Shown here in pieces: positions 56,535 through 64,000 of a stretch of 64,000 nt of DNA. Origin of the DNA: Subtercola boreus (GTDB lineage Bacteria; Actinomycetota; Actinomycetes; Actinomycetales; Microbacteriaceae); contig NZ_NBXA01000026.1 of assembly GCF_003399625.1 (NCBI RefSeq), forward strand, positions 1 through 64,000, read 5' to 3'. The notes under the pieces were generated by a model. It did not search any database and was not told where the DNA came from. It saw only the letters and a program-made list of their open reading frames with translations. The position numbers and the translations under genes were made by a program. Numbering within the stretch: position 1 is the stretch's first letter; each line of letters begins with the position of its first letter.

Positions 56535-57785
56535 CTACTTCAGGAAGTCGCTCGTCGAACGGTTCCGCAGTGCGGCGAAGATGACAGCCGCAATGACCAG
56601 GCTCACGATGCCGAGGACTCCGAGTGCCGGCTGGAGCGCACCCGTGATGCCGGTGAGGGCAAGCACGGCGAGCGGCGAGAGGAACTGCCCGAGGAAGAAC
56701 GCCGACTGCCAGAGCCCGGTGCCACGGCCGCGCTCCTCGAAGCTCAGACCCGCCACGGCCCCGGTGAGCATCGTCGGCAGCAGGATGCCCGTTCCGGCAC
56801 TCGCGACGATTGCCCCGACGAGAACCAGGGCGAACGAACTGCCCGCGATCCAGATCACCACGAGGCCGATGGCGGCGAGGGTGAAGCCGAGCGGGAGGAG
56901 CCGTTTCGCCTGGAGCCGGGCCAGCCTCCTGAACGAGATGGCGCCCGCTGCGGTGGCGAGGGAGGCAACTGCGCTTGCAAGGCCGATGATGGCTGTCGCC
57001 GAGACTCCGATGCCGGTCAGCACGTAGGAGAGCTGCACGATGACCGCGTAGAACACAACACCACCGAAGACCGCCACGATGCAGGGACCGGCGATGCGGG
57101 CCCACGGGATCGGAGGCAGGCCGGCCCGCTGGCTCGTGGAGTGAGCGTTGCCGATCGGCTGCGAGATCAGGGGGATCATGAAGGCGAAGATGATCAGCGA
57201 ACCGGCGTACACCCAGAACGGCGTGCGCCAGCCGGTGGCCCCCAGCGCGCCGCCGAGGGCGAAGAAGACCGTTGCCGCGAGCGCCGTGACGACGGCCTGC
57301 AATCCGAAGTAGCGGTTTCGCCGCTGGCCGGAGAAGTAGTCGCCGAGGAGTGTGGTGCAGCAGGTGATGATCGCGGCCTCGGCCACGCCGACGGCGAGGC
57401 GGCTCGCAGCGATCGCGTAGAGGGAATCGAGGTAGAGCGGCATCGTACCGACGAGGGCGTAGAGAACGAGTCCCACAAGCAGGATGGTGCGGCGGTTGAA
57501 CCGGTCGACGATGCTTCCGGCGAACGGTGCCAGGATCGCGACCACGAGCGCCGGGATCCCGATGAGCAGGGGAACGAGGGTCGCGGCGCCCGGAGTGTCT
57601 GCAAAGTACTCGCTCATGGACGGGAGCACGGGAGTGATGAGCGTCGCAGCGAGCACAGGCATGCAACTGCCGGCGAGCAGGATCACGCCCTGGGGTCGGC
57701 CGGCGAGCTTGCCGTTCGTCATCGGCCGGGCATCGGCCCCCTCGGCGTCGTTCTTGAACGCCGGGGTGGCGGTGACTTTCGTCAT
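56535..57785 (-). CDS. Major facilitator superfamily transporter
   Basis: This 416-residue protein has about 12 hydrophobic helices. MFS features are GSIVDRFNRRTILLVGLVLYALVG (conserved loop 2-3 motif, G-x-x-x-D-R-x-x-R-R), ASRLAVGVAEAAIITCCTTLLGDYFSGQRRNRYFG and the second-half repeat around GLSFEERGRGTGLWQSAFFLGQFLSPL. It is of the drug:proton antiporter or sugar-efflux type; the substrate is unknown. The ATG at 57785 has GAAGGAA upstream (GAAGAAGGAATCCGCC). No regulator gene is adjacent. Confidence 0.9.
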   Translation of the reverse strand: MTKVTATPAFKNDAEGADARPMTNGKLAGRPQGVILLAGSCMPVLAATLITPVLPSMSEYFADTPGAATLVPLLIGIPALVVAILAPFAGSIVDRFNRRTILLVGLVLYALVGTMPLYLDSLYAIAASRLAVGVAEAAIITCCTTLLGDYFSGQRRNRYFGLQAVVTALAATVFFALGGALGATGWRTPFWVYAGSLIIFAFMIPLISQPIGNAHSTSQRAGLPPIPWARIAGPCIVAVFGGVVFYAVIVQLSYVLTGIGVSATAIIGLASAVASLATAAGAISFRRLARLQAKRLLPLGFTLAAIGLVVIWIAGSSFALVLVGAIVASAGTGILLPTMLTGAVAGLSFEERGRGTGLWQSAFFLGQFLSPLAVLALTGITGALQPALGVLGIVSLVIAAVIFAALRNRSTSDFLK

Positions 57786-57908
57786 GGCGGATTCCTTCTT
57801 CTCTTCATTGAGTGGGCTCCGGTGCGGGAGCAATCCTTTCGCCAAGGTTGACCGAACCCGCAGACGCGCGGAAGCCGAAATAGCTAATAACCCTTATCCA
57901 CCTGATCG

Positions 57909-58193
57909 ATGGATAGTTCTTCGTACTTTGACGTGCGAGTCTCGAGCGAGCCTGTCGGACGCGAGCACGCCGGCCACTCTGGCGCACCGGACCACGTCCC
58001 GCCGCTACTCATGGTGTCGGGACAGGACGACTCGTCATCGGGCGATGGGCAGCTGATGGGCATCCTCGCTGAGCGACACCCAGACACCGGCGTGGTCGAT
58101 GTGACGCTCACCTTCTACCAGGGGCACGCCGCGAGATCTTCAGCGACACCAAGTGCGAAAGTGATCGCCGAACTCGCTGCCCACAGCGGCTGA
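57909..58193 (+). CDS. Small hypothetical protein
   Basis: This 94-residue protein, MDSSSYFDVRVSSEPVGREH, has the region MGILAERHPDTGVVDVTLTFYQGHAARSSATPSAKVIAEL suggesting a small soluble alpha/beta fold. There is no Shine-Dalgarno; the AT-rich TAATAACCCTTAT upstream could be a -10, giving a leaderless mRNA. It is divergent from the MFS gene and may be its regulator or accessory, but I do not recognise it. Confidence 0.4.
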   Translation: MDSSSYFDVRVSSEPVGREHAGHSGAPDHVPPLLMVSGQDDSSSGDGQLMGILAERHPDTGVVDVTLTFYQGHAARSSATPSAKVIAELAAHSG

Positions 58194-58215
58194 GCCCGAG
58201 CACCGCTCGCCGTGA

Positions 58216-58611
58216 TCACGCGGAGAGCGCGTGGTTCATGATCTGGGAGACGCGACCCGGCGACATCTGCAGCAGTCCTGCGACATCGCGCACGGAGTAC
58301 CCAGCTGCGGTGAGTTCGCGGGCATGCTCCGTGGCCTCAGCCTGGAGCCGTTTCATCCTGACCTCATTCGCTGCTCTCTCCGCCCCAAGCTCTGCGGCGA
58401 TTTTGACGACCGTCGGCACCCGGTCGTAGCGGTACTCGATTTCCGCGGCTGCAGCCGCCTCGTCGTCGAGGTCGGCAACCACTGCAATCGCGTCGCGAAC
58501 ATGGCGGTCGAGCGAGACGAGAGAACGTGCAAAGGTATGCGCGCCTTCAAGATTGGTGACGGAGGCCACCCAGGTGACTCCCTCGAGGCTGATTTCCACA
58601 ATGTACTTCAT
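58216..58611 (-). CDS. hicB: HicB-type antitoxin with C-terminal helix-turn-helix
   Basis: This 131-residue protein starts MKYIVEISLEGVTWVASVTNLEGAHTFARSLVSLDRHVRDAIAVVADLD, the HicB/YlbG RNase-H-like fold with a substrate-mimicking strand. Its C-terminal half carries AAGYSVRDVAGLLQMSPGRVSQIMNH, a clear helix-turn-helix, so it probably represses its own promoter while blocking the toxin. It overlaps the hicA stop by 4 bp (ATGA). The ATG at 58611 has GAAGGGA about 9 nt upstream. Confidence 0.85.
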   Translation of the reverse strand: MKYIVEISLEGVTWVASVTNLEGAHTFARSLVSLDRHVRDAIAVVADLDDEAAAAAEIEYRYDRVPTVVKIAAELGAERAANEVRMKRLQAEATEHARELTAAGYSVRDVAGLLQMSPGRVSQIMNHALSA

Positions 58612-58817
58612 GACAGCCAATCCCTTCCAAGTAGTGGTTCGAGGTTCTTCTGAATTGAATGCAATGTTCCCTTGGGTACGTCACCCGCGTGTTGCGGAAC
58701 GACCGTCTGAACGCGGATGTCGCCGACGGTCACTCGATAGAGCCGATGCGAACCTCGCTGCCTAATGACTTCGCCACCGAGCCGCTCGATTTTGCGGTTG
58801 ATGTCGCGTGCCCTCAC
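58608..58817 (-). CDS. hicA: HicA-type mRNA interferase toxin
   Basis: This 69-residue YcfA/HicA double-stranded RNA-binding-fold toxin reads MRARDINRKIERLGGEVIRQRGSHRLYRVTVGDIRVQTVVPQHAGDVPKGTLHSIQKNLEPLL. The conserved His in RGSHR is the catalytic residue of the family. It starts from a GTG. The hicA-hicB order and 4-bp overlap are the classic arrangement. It is likely horizontally acquired or at least mobile within the region. Confidence 0.9.
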   Translation of the reverse strand: MRARDINRKIERLGGEVIRQRGSHRLYRVTVGDIRVQTVVPQHAGDVPKGTLHSIQKNLEPLLGRDWLS

Positions 58818-58857
58818 CTGTCAAGGTTAGCCACTAAACACCCCCACTGTAAAGCGA

Positions 58858-59550
58858 CTAAACAGGGCGCGGCTCGGCCCGATCCGGCTGCAGGAGCGGC
58901 AGCCGGCTCGCCGCGATGAGCGCCGCCGAGACGGCCAGGATCACGCCCGCGAGGATGGCCGCGTACACGCCGACCGCCGAGTAACTGCCCGCCCAGGCGG
59001 GGTCGAGGAAGATGTAGGGGTACCAGCCCACGGCCGGCCCCCGCACCAGGGTGTAGGCCCCGTAGACCAGCGGGAACGCGAGCGAGACCCAGACGGTGTT
59101 CCAGTGCAGGCGGCGACGCCCCGGCGCGAAGACGAAATCGAGGATCGCATAGGAGGGCACCACGAAGTGCAGGACCTTCTCCGAGGTCGGCACGAGAAAG
59201 ACGTAGTCGGCGAGCCCGGCGTTGACGATCAGAGCCACGAAGGTCACCCCTGAGACCACCAGGTAGGCGGTGATGAGCGCGCGGAGTGCGGTCAGCCACT
59301 CCCGCTCCGGGCGGCGGAGCCCTCGGGCGAGCATCAGCACCAGCAGCACCACGAAGGCGATGTTGCTCTCGATGGTGAAGTAGCTGAGCAGATTGGATGC
59401 CCGGCAGCCGCCGCTCGCGAAGACACAGTCGGCCCTCGACACCAGCGCGAGTGCGGTGGTGGCAAGCGCCGCGACGCGCAGAACGAGGAACAGGACCTTC
59501 ACGAAACCCCCGGCACGATCGAGCGGGCTGAGCTTCAAGGTTACGTGCAT
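58858..59550 (-). CDS. Pr6Pr family membrane protein
   Basis: This protein of about 230 residues has six hydrophobic helices: VKVLFLVLRVAALATTALALV, LLSYFTIESNIAFVVLLVLMLA, LRALITAYLVVSGVTFVALIV, VLHFVVPSYAILDFVF, VWVSLAFPLVYGAYTLVRG and AVGVYAAILAGVILAVSAALIAA. The FTxxSN and HYxxP-like HFVVPSYAILDF segments are typical of Pr6Pr/FAR-17a-type proteins. The start at 59550 is the ATG in MHVTLKLSPLDR; a GTG a few codons upstream is also possible. Confidence 0.82.
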   Translation of the reverse strand: MHVTLKLSPLDRAGGFVKVLFLVLRVAALATTALALVSRADCVFASGGCRASNLLSYFTIESNIAFVVLLVLMLARGLRRPEREWLTALRALITAYLVVSGVTFVALIVNAGLADYVFLVPTSEKVLHFVVPSYAILDFVFAPGRRRLHWNTVWVSLAFPLVYGAYTLVRGPAVGWYPYIFLDPAWAGSYSAVGVYAAILAGVILAVSAALIAASRLPLLQPDRAEPRPV

Positions 59551-59648
59551 CCGGGCGTCGAGGTTCACATCGTGACAGAGTGACCGTACGCTGGGGGCCA
59601 GGCGCGGCCGCCGGATCGTGCGGCAAAGGAGAGGTGGGGGAACGACTG

Positions 59649-60230
59649 ATGGTTCGCCTTTCCCGTGCGGCGCTCGTCGCCTGTGTCGTCGCGCTGGCGT
59701 TCGGGTTCGCGGGCTGCACGAGCGCCAAGCCATCGCCCACGGGCATCCAGAGCCCCACCACCAGCCCGAGCGCCAGCCCGGGGCCGAGTGCGGGCGCGAT
59801 GTCGGAGTGGGGTGCGTACGGCACCAAGGATGACGCGTGCAGCGCGGTCGCCGGGGATGTCCTGACCCTCGCCCTCGCACCGAAGAACCTGGCCCTGGCG
59901 GATCCGGGCAGCGGGGTCGACGACATCGACGACACGATCCGGACCGCGGCGGAGGCCGCTCCCCCGGCCATCGCACCGAACTACACACAGCTGTCGGCGA
60001 TCGTCCGCACCTTCGGCCAGGCCCTCGCGGAGTGGGACGCGGCAGTCAAGACGGAGGCTTCCAGCAGTTCGGCGAGCGCCACCGCGACGCCCGGGTCATC
60101 CGGCCCCACCTCGGCTCCCACGCCTTCTCAGACCGCCGCGGGGGTTCCCGAACGCCCCGAGTTCGTCGCCACCGCCTTCACCGCTCAGCTCGATCGCATC
60201 AAGGTCTGGCTGTCGGACACCTGCGGCTGA
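59649..60230 (+). CDS. Putative lipoprotein
   Basis: This 193-residue protein has a signal peptide (MVRLSRAALVACVVALAFGF) and lipobox FAGC at about residue 22. A Ser/Pro/Thr linker follows, then a helical domain with SVA-type motifs (DACSAVAGDVLTLALAPKNLALADP), a second linker and LDRIKVWLSDTCG. It is a secreted lipid-anchored protein of unknown function. AAGGAGAGG lies a little far from the ATG. Cysteines at about 65 and 192 could pair. Confidence 0.78.
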   Translation: MVRLSRAALVACVVALAFGFAGCTSAKPSPTGIQSPTTSPSASPGPSAGAMSEWGAYGTKDDACSAVAGDVLTLALAPKNLALADPGSGVDDIDDTIRTAAEAAPPAIAPNYTQLSAIVRTFGQALAEWDAAVKTEASSSSASATATPGSSGPTSAPTPSQTAAGVPERPEFVATAFTAQLDRIKVWLSDTCG

Positions 60231-60401
60231 GGCCTCCGGCCGGTTCCGCCGTTCTGCCGCCGCGTTCCCAGCTGTTCACTGCCCGCCCACAGCGTGCAGG
60301 CAGCTTGCGCAGGGTATTCGTGCAGACAGGGAGCGCACAGTCGCTGTGAGAGCTCGTCCGAGTCTCACCCTGATGCTCGAGTGCACAACCGAGGAGACGC
60401 C

Positions 60402-60539
60402 GTGCCCGACCTGATCAGCGACACCATCCAGAGCGCAGCCGTCGTCGCCGCGGCGTGGGTGGCACTGTCGGTGCCCGTCGCCCTGCTGCTCGGGCGCATC
60501 CTGCACGCCCGCAACGTCCGCGAGACCACCTCGGGCTGA
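60402..60539 (+). CDS. Tiny single-helix membrane protein
   Basis: This 45-residue protein starts from a GTG with GAGGAG 6 nt upstream. It has one transmembrane helix (AAVVAAAWVALSVPVALLLGRIL) and a polar tail (HARNVRETTSG). The strong ribosome binding site supports translation. It resembles the many uncharacterised short membrane peptides of actinobacteria. Confidence 0.6.
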   Translation: MPDLISDTIQSAAVVAAAWVALSVPVALLLGRILHARNVRETTSG

Positions 60540-60703
60540 GCGTCGCCGCCTCGCCACTTCGCCTTCATCCGCCGCAGCGTGACGGATGTGGGAGAACGTG
60601 CAGTCGCGAGCCCTTCTCCGGGATGGTTCACTCGCCCTACGCTGGGTACCGACCTCAGCGACGCCGCTCGGGGCTCCGCGACACGGAAAAGAGCAGGGAA
60701 GCT

Positions 60704-60949
60704 ATGACCGACAAGAGCACATACCAGGCAGAACTCATCGGGCCGGGGGTCATCGGCAACAACGAGGTCGTCGAACTCTCGTATGTCGAGGGCGCCTACC
60801 AAGACCTCGTCGAGCTGACCTTCGAGGCCGCGGGAGCGACATCGGTACGCACCTGGGCACTCGGCGAGGTCGGGCCCGACACGCTCGAGCCGATTCCGTA
60901 CACGTTCCTCAGCGAGGTCGACCAGACCCCGCCCAACGTCGAGAACTAG
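60704..60949 (+). CDS. Small hypothetical protein
   Basis: This 81-residue soluble protein, MTDKSTYQAELIGPGVIGNN, has an acidic alternating pattern (EVVELSYVEGAYQDLVELTFEAAGATSVRTWALGEVGPDTLEP) that suggests a beta-sandwich. AGGGAAGCT precedes the ATG. No family is recognised. It is convergent with the epimerase gene. Confidence 0.62.
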   Translation: MTDKSTYQAELIGPGVIGNNEVVELSYVEGAYQDLVELTFEAAGATSVRTWALGEVGPDTLEPIPYTFLSEVDQTPPNVEN

Positions 60950-60960
60950 AGCCAGCCCTG

Positions 60961-61014
60961 TGGGGCATCCCGGCTCGCGCCCTTCTGTCAGGAGGCGCGG
61001 TGCCGGATGCCCCA
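60961..61014. terminator. Extended hairpin across the convergent gene ends
   Basis: The arms TGGGGCATCCCGGC and GCCGGATGCCCCA pair with one bulge, and the interior folds further through GCGC pairs. It spans the last codons of the epimerase gene, so it may terminate both genes. It has no T-tract. Confidence 0.4.
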
Positions 61015-61932
61015 TTGCAGTCGCCACGTCTCGCCGGGCTGAAGCCAGCGGAGGCCCTCGCCCGTGTTGAACGCGTTGGCCGGGGCGGTCATCGGCTCGA
61101 TGGCCACGGCCTGCCCCGGCCCTCCGGCACGCGGGAAGTTCCGGGGAGTGTAGAACTGCACGTAGCGAAAGTTCTCATCGCCCCACACCTCGGTGGCCGA
61201 GCCGTCGGGCGCGGTCACCGAGTGCACGGCACGGCCGTCGTGGATGCCCACACCGCCGAATCCGCTGTCGATGTCGAGCTCGCCGACCGTTCTGCCCGCG
61301 CGGAGGTCGAAGCCTGTGCCGTCGACCTCGACCTCACGGGTCGGGATGGCCACGGCATCCACCTCGAAGCGTGTCGACGCGTCGACCCTCGCCACCAGCT
61401 GTTCGACGGGTACCGTACCGACGCGGAAGTACGGGTGGGCGCCGACGGCCACGGGCGCTGCGTCTGAGGACTCATTCGTGAGCTCATGGATGACCGTGAG
61501 CCCGTTCTCGTCGAGCACGTACTGCACGCTCGTGTCGAGACGGAACGGGTAGCCGTGCTGCGGGAAGACCGTCGCCTCGAGCGTCACGGAATCCGTCGTG
61601 CGCTCCCTCAGCCGGTACGCGGTGTTCCGCAGCAGCCCGTGCGTGGCGTTACCCGTGGCGGGCTCTGTGCGGTCGAGTTGCTGCGGCTTGCCGTCGAGCT
61701 GCCACCGGCCATCCGCGATGCGATTGGGCCACGGTACGAGGATCAGCCCGGCACCCATCGGTGGCAACTCGTTCTCGGAGTGCGGTTCGACACTCTCCAC
61801 CCCGTCGAGGAACAGCTCGCGAAGAGCCGCAGCGAGTTCGGTGACGATGGCCGACGATCGGATCGTGCCTGCACCATCGAGTGCCGGCCGCTCGAAACTG
61901 ATCGCGAACTGTTCTCCCGTCAGGGCCTTCAT
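60988..61932 (-). CDS. Aldose 1-epimerase family protein
   Basis: This 314-residue galactose mutarotase-like protein has GAGLILVPWPNRIADGRWQLDGKPQQL, GLLRNTAYRLRERTTDSVTLEA, GAHPYFRVG (catalytic His region) and GPGQAVAIEPMTAPANAFNTGEGL (catalytic Glu in IEPM). It interconverts sugar anomers. It starts 10 bp after glyA on the same strand, so the two form a transcript. The exact sugar is not predictable. Confidence 0.92.
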   Translation of the reverse strand: MKALTGEQFAISFERPALDGAGTIRSSAIVTELAAALRELFLDGVESVEPHSENELPPMGAGLILVPWPNRIADGRWQLDGKPQQLDRTEPATGNATHGLLRNTAYRLRERTTDSVTLEATVFPQHGYPFRLDTSVQYVLDENGLTVIHELTNESSDAAPVAVGAHPYFRVGTVPVEQLVARVDASTRFEVDAVAIPTREVEVDGTGFDLRAGRTVGELDIDSGFGGVGIHDGRAVHSVTAPDGSATEVWGDENFRYVQFYTPRNFPRAGGPGQAVAIEPMTAPANAFNTGEGLRWLQPGETWRLQWGIRHRAS

Positions 61933-61942
61933 GTGCGGCGCG

Positions 61943-63226
61943 CTACCAGTTCTCGAGGCCGTCGTAGAGCGGGAAGCCGTCGGTGAGCTTCAGCACCCGT
62001 GCGCGGAGGGCCGCGACATCCGGCGCCGGCTTCAACGCACCGGCGATGATGTCTGCCACCTCGGTGAACTCCTCGTCGCCGAAGCCGCGGGTCGCGAGCG
62101 CAGGGGTTCCGATGCGAAGGCCCGAGGTGACCATCGGGGGACGCGGGTCGAACGGGATCGAGTTGCGGTTCACGGTGATACCGACCTCGTGCAGGAGGTC
62201 TTCGGCCTGCTTGCCGTCGATCGCCGCGTTCCGGAGGTCGACGAGAACGAGGTGCACGTCTGTGCCGCCGGTGAGGACGCTGATGCCCTCGGCCACGGTG
62301 TCGGCGCCCATCAGGCGGTCGGCGACGATCTTGGCGCCCGAGATGGTGCGCTCCTGGCGGTCCCGGAACTCGGGCTCGGCCGCGAGCTTGAACGCTGTCG
62401 CCTTCGCGGCGATGACGTGCATGAGCGGGCCGCCCTGCTGGCCGGGGAAGACGGCAGAGTCGACCTTCTTGGCGTACTCCGCCTTGCTCAGCAGCACACC
62501 ACTGCGGGGGCCTGCGAGGGTCTTGTGCACCGTCGACGTCACGACGTCGGCGTAGGGAACCGGCGACGGGTGCAGGCCCGCCGCCACGAGGCCGGCGAAG
62601 TGCGCCATGTCGACCCAGAGCTTCGCGCCGACCTCATCGGCGATCGCACGGAAGGCCGCGAAGTCGAGCTGGCGCGGGTAGGCCGACCAGCCGGCGATCA
62701 GAACGGCCGGACGCTCGGCCAGCGCCTTCTCGCGCACCATGTCCATGTCGACGAGGTAGGTCTGCGGATCGACGCCGTAGCTGGTGGGACGATAGCTCTT
62801 GCCCGAGAAGTTCAGCTTCATGCCGTGGGTGAGGTGACCACCGTGGCTGAGTTCCATGCCGAGGATGGTGTCGCCGATCGAGGCGAGAGCCATCAGGGCG
62901 GCGGCATTGGCCTGGGCACCGGCGTGCGGCTGCACGTTCGCGTGCTCGGCGCCGAAGAGTGCCTTCGCGCGGTCGCGGGCGAGATTCTCGGCCACGTCGA
63001 CGTATTCGCAGCCGCCGTAGTAGCGACGGCCCGGGTAGCCCTCGGCGTACTTGTTGGTGAGAACGGATCCCTGCGCCTCGAGCACAGCACGGGAGACGAA
63101 GTTCTCGCTCGCGATCATCTCGAGCGTGCCGCGCTGGCGGCCGAGCTCGTTCCGGAGCACTTCGGCGATCTCGGGATCGACGCTCGCGAGGGCGTTGTTG
63201 AAGGTCGAGGGCAGTTGGCTGGGCAT
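61943..63226 (-). CDS. glyA: Serine hydroxymethyltransferase
   Basis: This 427-residue PLP enzyme has [77 protein letters not shown], and [18 protein letters not shown] (Schiff-base Lys in HKTLAGPR). It transfers C1 from serine to tetrahydrofolate, making glycine. The start [11 protein letters not shown] has GGAGAGCCCCG upstream. It is followed by the epimerase gene. No glycine or THF riboswitch consensus is seen in the 215-bp upstream region. Confidence 0.98.
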   Translation of the reverse strand: MPSQLPSTFNNALASVDPEIAEVLRNELGRQRGTLEMIASENFVSRAVLEAQGSVLTNKYAEGYPGRRYYGGCEYVDVAENLARDRAKALFGAEHANVQPHAGAQANAAALMALASIGDTILGMELSHGGHLTHGMKLNFSGKSYRPTSYGVDPQTYLVDMDMVREKALAERPAVLIAGWSAYPRQLDFAAFRAIADEVGAKLWVDMAHFAGLVAAGLHPSPVPYADVVTSTVHKTLAGPRSGVLLSKAEYAKKVDSAVFPGQQGGPLMHVIAAKATAFKLAAEPEFRDRQERTISGAKIVADRLMGADTVAEGISVLTGGTDVHLVLVDLRNAAIDGKQAEDLLHEVGITVNRNSIPFDPRPPMVTSGLRIGTPALATRGFGDEEFTEVADIIAGALKPAPDVAALRARVLKLTDGFPLYDGLENW

Positions 63227-63441
63227 CGGGGCTCTCCTTGTGTCGACAGGGCGGAATGGTGGTCGTGCGGTTCCGTAACGACCCAGGCGAGCGGCCGAAT
63301 CCGTGTCAGTCGCTTCCCGATGGTGACCATCTGAACGCCAGTTGCGACGTGCCCAGCATAGCAGCGTTGCTTTTCTGAATTTCGATGAGTATTCTTCAGA
63401 GACTGCAGTTTGATGAACTATGCTCAGAAAGAGTGACGGCA

Positions 63442-64000
63442 ATGAGTGAGCCGAGCGGTGCGCACGCCGTGCCCGACAACGAGACGGGTCCGAGCGATCT
63501 CGACCTCGTCGAGCGCACCCGGGCCGGTGACTCGCGTGCATTCGCCGAGCTCTGGAACCGGCACTCCCGCGCGGGGCGCACCGTGGCGCGGAGCTTCACC
63601 CCAGACGCTGACGACATCGTCTCCGAGAGCTTCGCGAAGGTCCTGCAGGCGATCCGGAACGGCGGTGGGCCGACGAGCGCCTTCCGGCCCTACCTCTTCA
63701 GCACCATCCGCAACGTGGCGATGCAGCTGAAACGCGGCGCCCCGATCGACACGAGCGACGAACTCGACACCCTCGCAGATCCGACCAGCGAGGAGGCTGA
63801 GACCCTGCTCGCTCTCGACAAGAGCCTCACCGCGCAGGCGTTCCGCAGCCTGCCCACCCGCTGGCAGGAGGCGCTCTGGTACAGCGAAGTCGAGCAGCTC
63901 GCCTCACACGAGATAGCACCCCTGCTCGGTATGACCTCGAACGCCGTGTCGGCGCTGACCTTCCGTGCGCGGGAGGGCCTCCGGCAGGCCTGGATCCAGG
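63442..64000 (+). CDS. Sigma-70 family sigma factor (cut by right edge)
   Basis: The N-terminal 186 residues of a sigma-70 family factor: [35 protein letters not shown] and [20 protein letters not shown] (region 2), [19 protein letters not shown] (2.4-like), a linker, then [50 protein letters not shown] (region 4). It is ECF-like, though a longer C-terminus with further domains may lie beyond the window; related factors carry a C-terminal anti-sigma zinc finger or transmembrane extension. Confidence 0.9.
   Translation, partial: MSEPSGAHAVPDNETGPSDLDLVERTRAGDSRAFAELWNRHSRAGRTVARSFTPDADDIVSESFAKVLQAIRNGGGPTSAFRPYLFSTIRNVAMQLKRGAPIDTSDELDTLADPTSEEAETLLALDKSLTAQAFRSLPTRWQEALWYSEVEQLASHEIAPLLGMTSNAVSALTFRAREGLRQAWIQ

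Noticed and set aside
63227-63441. Glycine or THF riboswitch upstream of glyA
   Set aside because: No match to the conserved cores of either class on the minus strand.

Overview
The window is a high-GC, gene-dense chromosomal segment from an actinomycete, most likely Micrococcales and probably Microbacteriaceae. The clues are a mycothiol synthase (mshD), CarD, SenX3-RegX3, an orphan GlnR, a RipA-like NlpC/P60 hydrolase, a SigK/RskA pair, an actinobacterial XPB helicase with its helicase-associated partner, and a fused IspDF. I cannot fix the genus. Three cold-shock-domain proteins and a membrane fatty acid desaturase fit a cold-tolerant soil or environmental lifestyle, but that is inference. 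Nearly everything is ordinary core chromosome. The accessory-looking parts are the left edge (an IS3 element), 24.4-26.2 kb (a retron-like reverse transcriptase), 17.2-18.2 kb (a truncated GNAT gene plus a tiny ORF) and 56.1-58.9 kb (the tRNA-Lys flank, an MFS transporter and a hicAB pair).

Layout. 0-1.4 kb: IS3-family transposase (orfA and the start of orfB), a small membrane protein, tRNA-Arg(CCU). 1.5-7.4 kb: four secreted cell-wall enzymes made by combining two N-terminal modules with two C-terminal catalytic modules (a LAS-type zinc peptidase and NlpC/P60), with an HNH nuclease between them. A striking 9-bp-period repeat array lies directly upstream of one of them. 7.6-20.2 kb: iron-dependent repressor, serC, DUF3027/cold-shock operon, XPB helicase pair, a two-component system, groEL under a CIRCE element, a CspA-type protein. 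20.3-24.4 kb: LytR_C and DUF3263 proteins, GNAT, msrB, nitroreductase, desaturase. 24.6-29.7 kb: retron-like reverse transcriptase, methyltransferase, PPOX-class protein, tRNA-Thr, DsbA-like protein, sugar ABC ATPase. 29.8-36.3 kb: DUF4032, rlmB-cysS-ispDF-carD on the minus strand, lipoprotein. 36.3-45.8 kb: regX3/senX3 divergent from phoU, phosphoglycerate mutase, YgfZ, nitrobindin-like protein, glnR-mshD. 45.8-53.5 kb: ppk-nudix and pstSCAB. 53.5-64 kb: rskA-sigK, tRNA-Lys, MFS, hicAB, small secreted and membrane proteins, aldose epimerase-glyA, and a sigma factor cut by the right edge.

How it works together. Phosphate control dominates 36-53 kb. SenX3-RegX3 and PhoU are encoded beside the genes they should govern, and both the ppk and the pstS promoters carry 11-bp direct repeats of GTTCACC type (PHO boxes). 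The four wall hydrolases look like a set for septal or envelope remodelling. The repeat array upstream of the longest NlpC/P60 gene resembles binding sites of the essential actinobacterial regulator MtrA. The best candidate for an undescribed system is the reverse transcriptase at 24583-26181. It has intact retron-type RT motifs, a roughly 240-residue N-terminal extension, an apparently leaderless promoter, and no obvious msr-msd or effector gene beside it.
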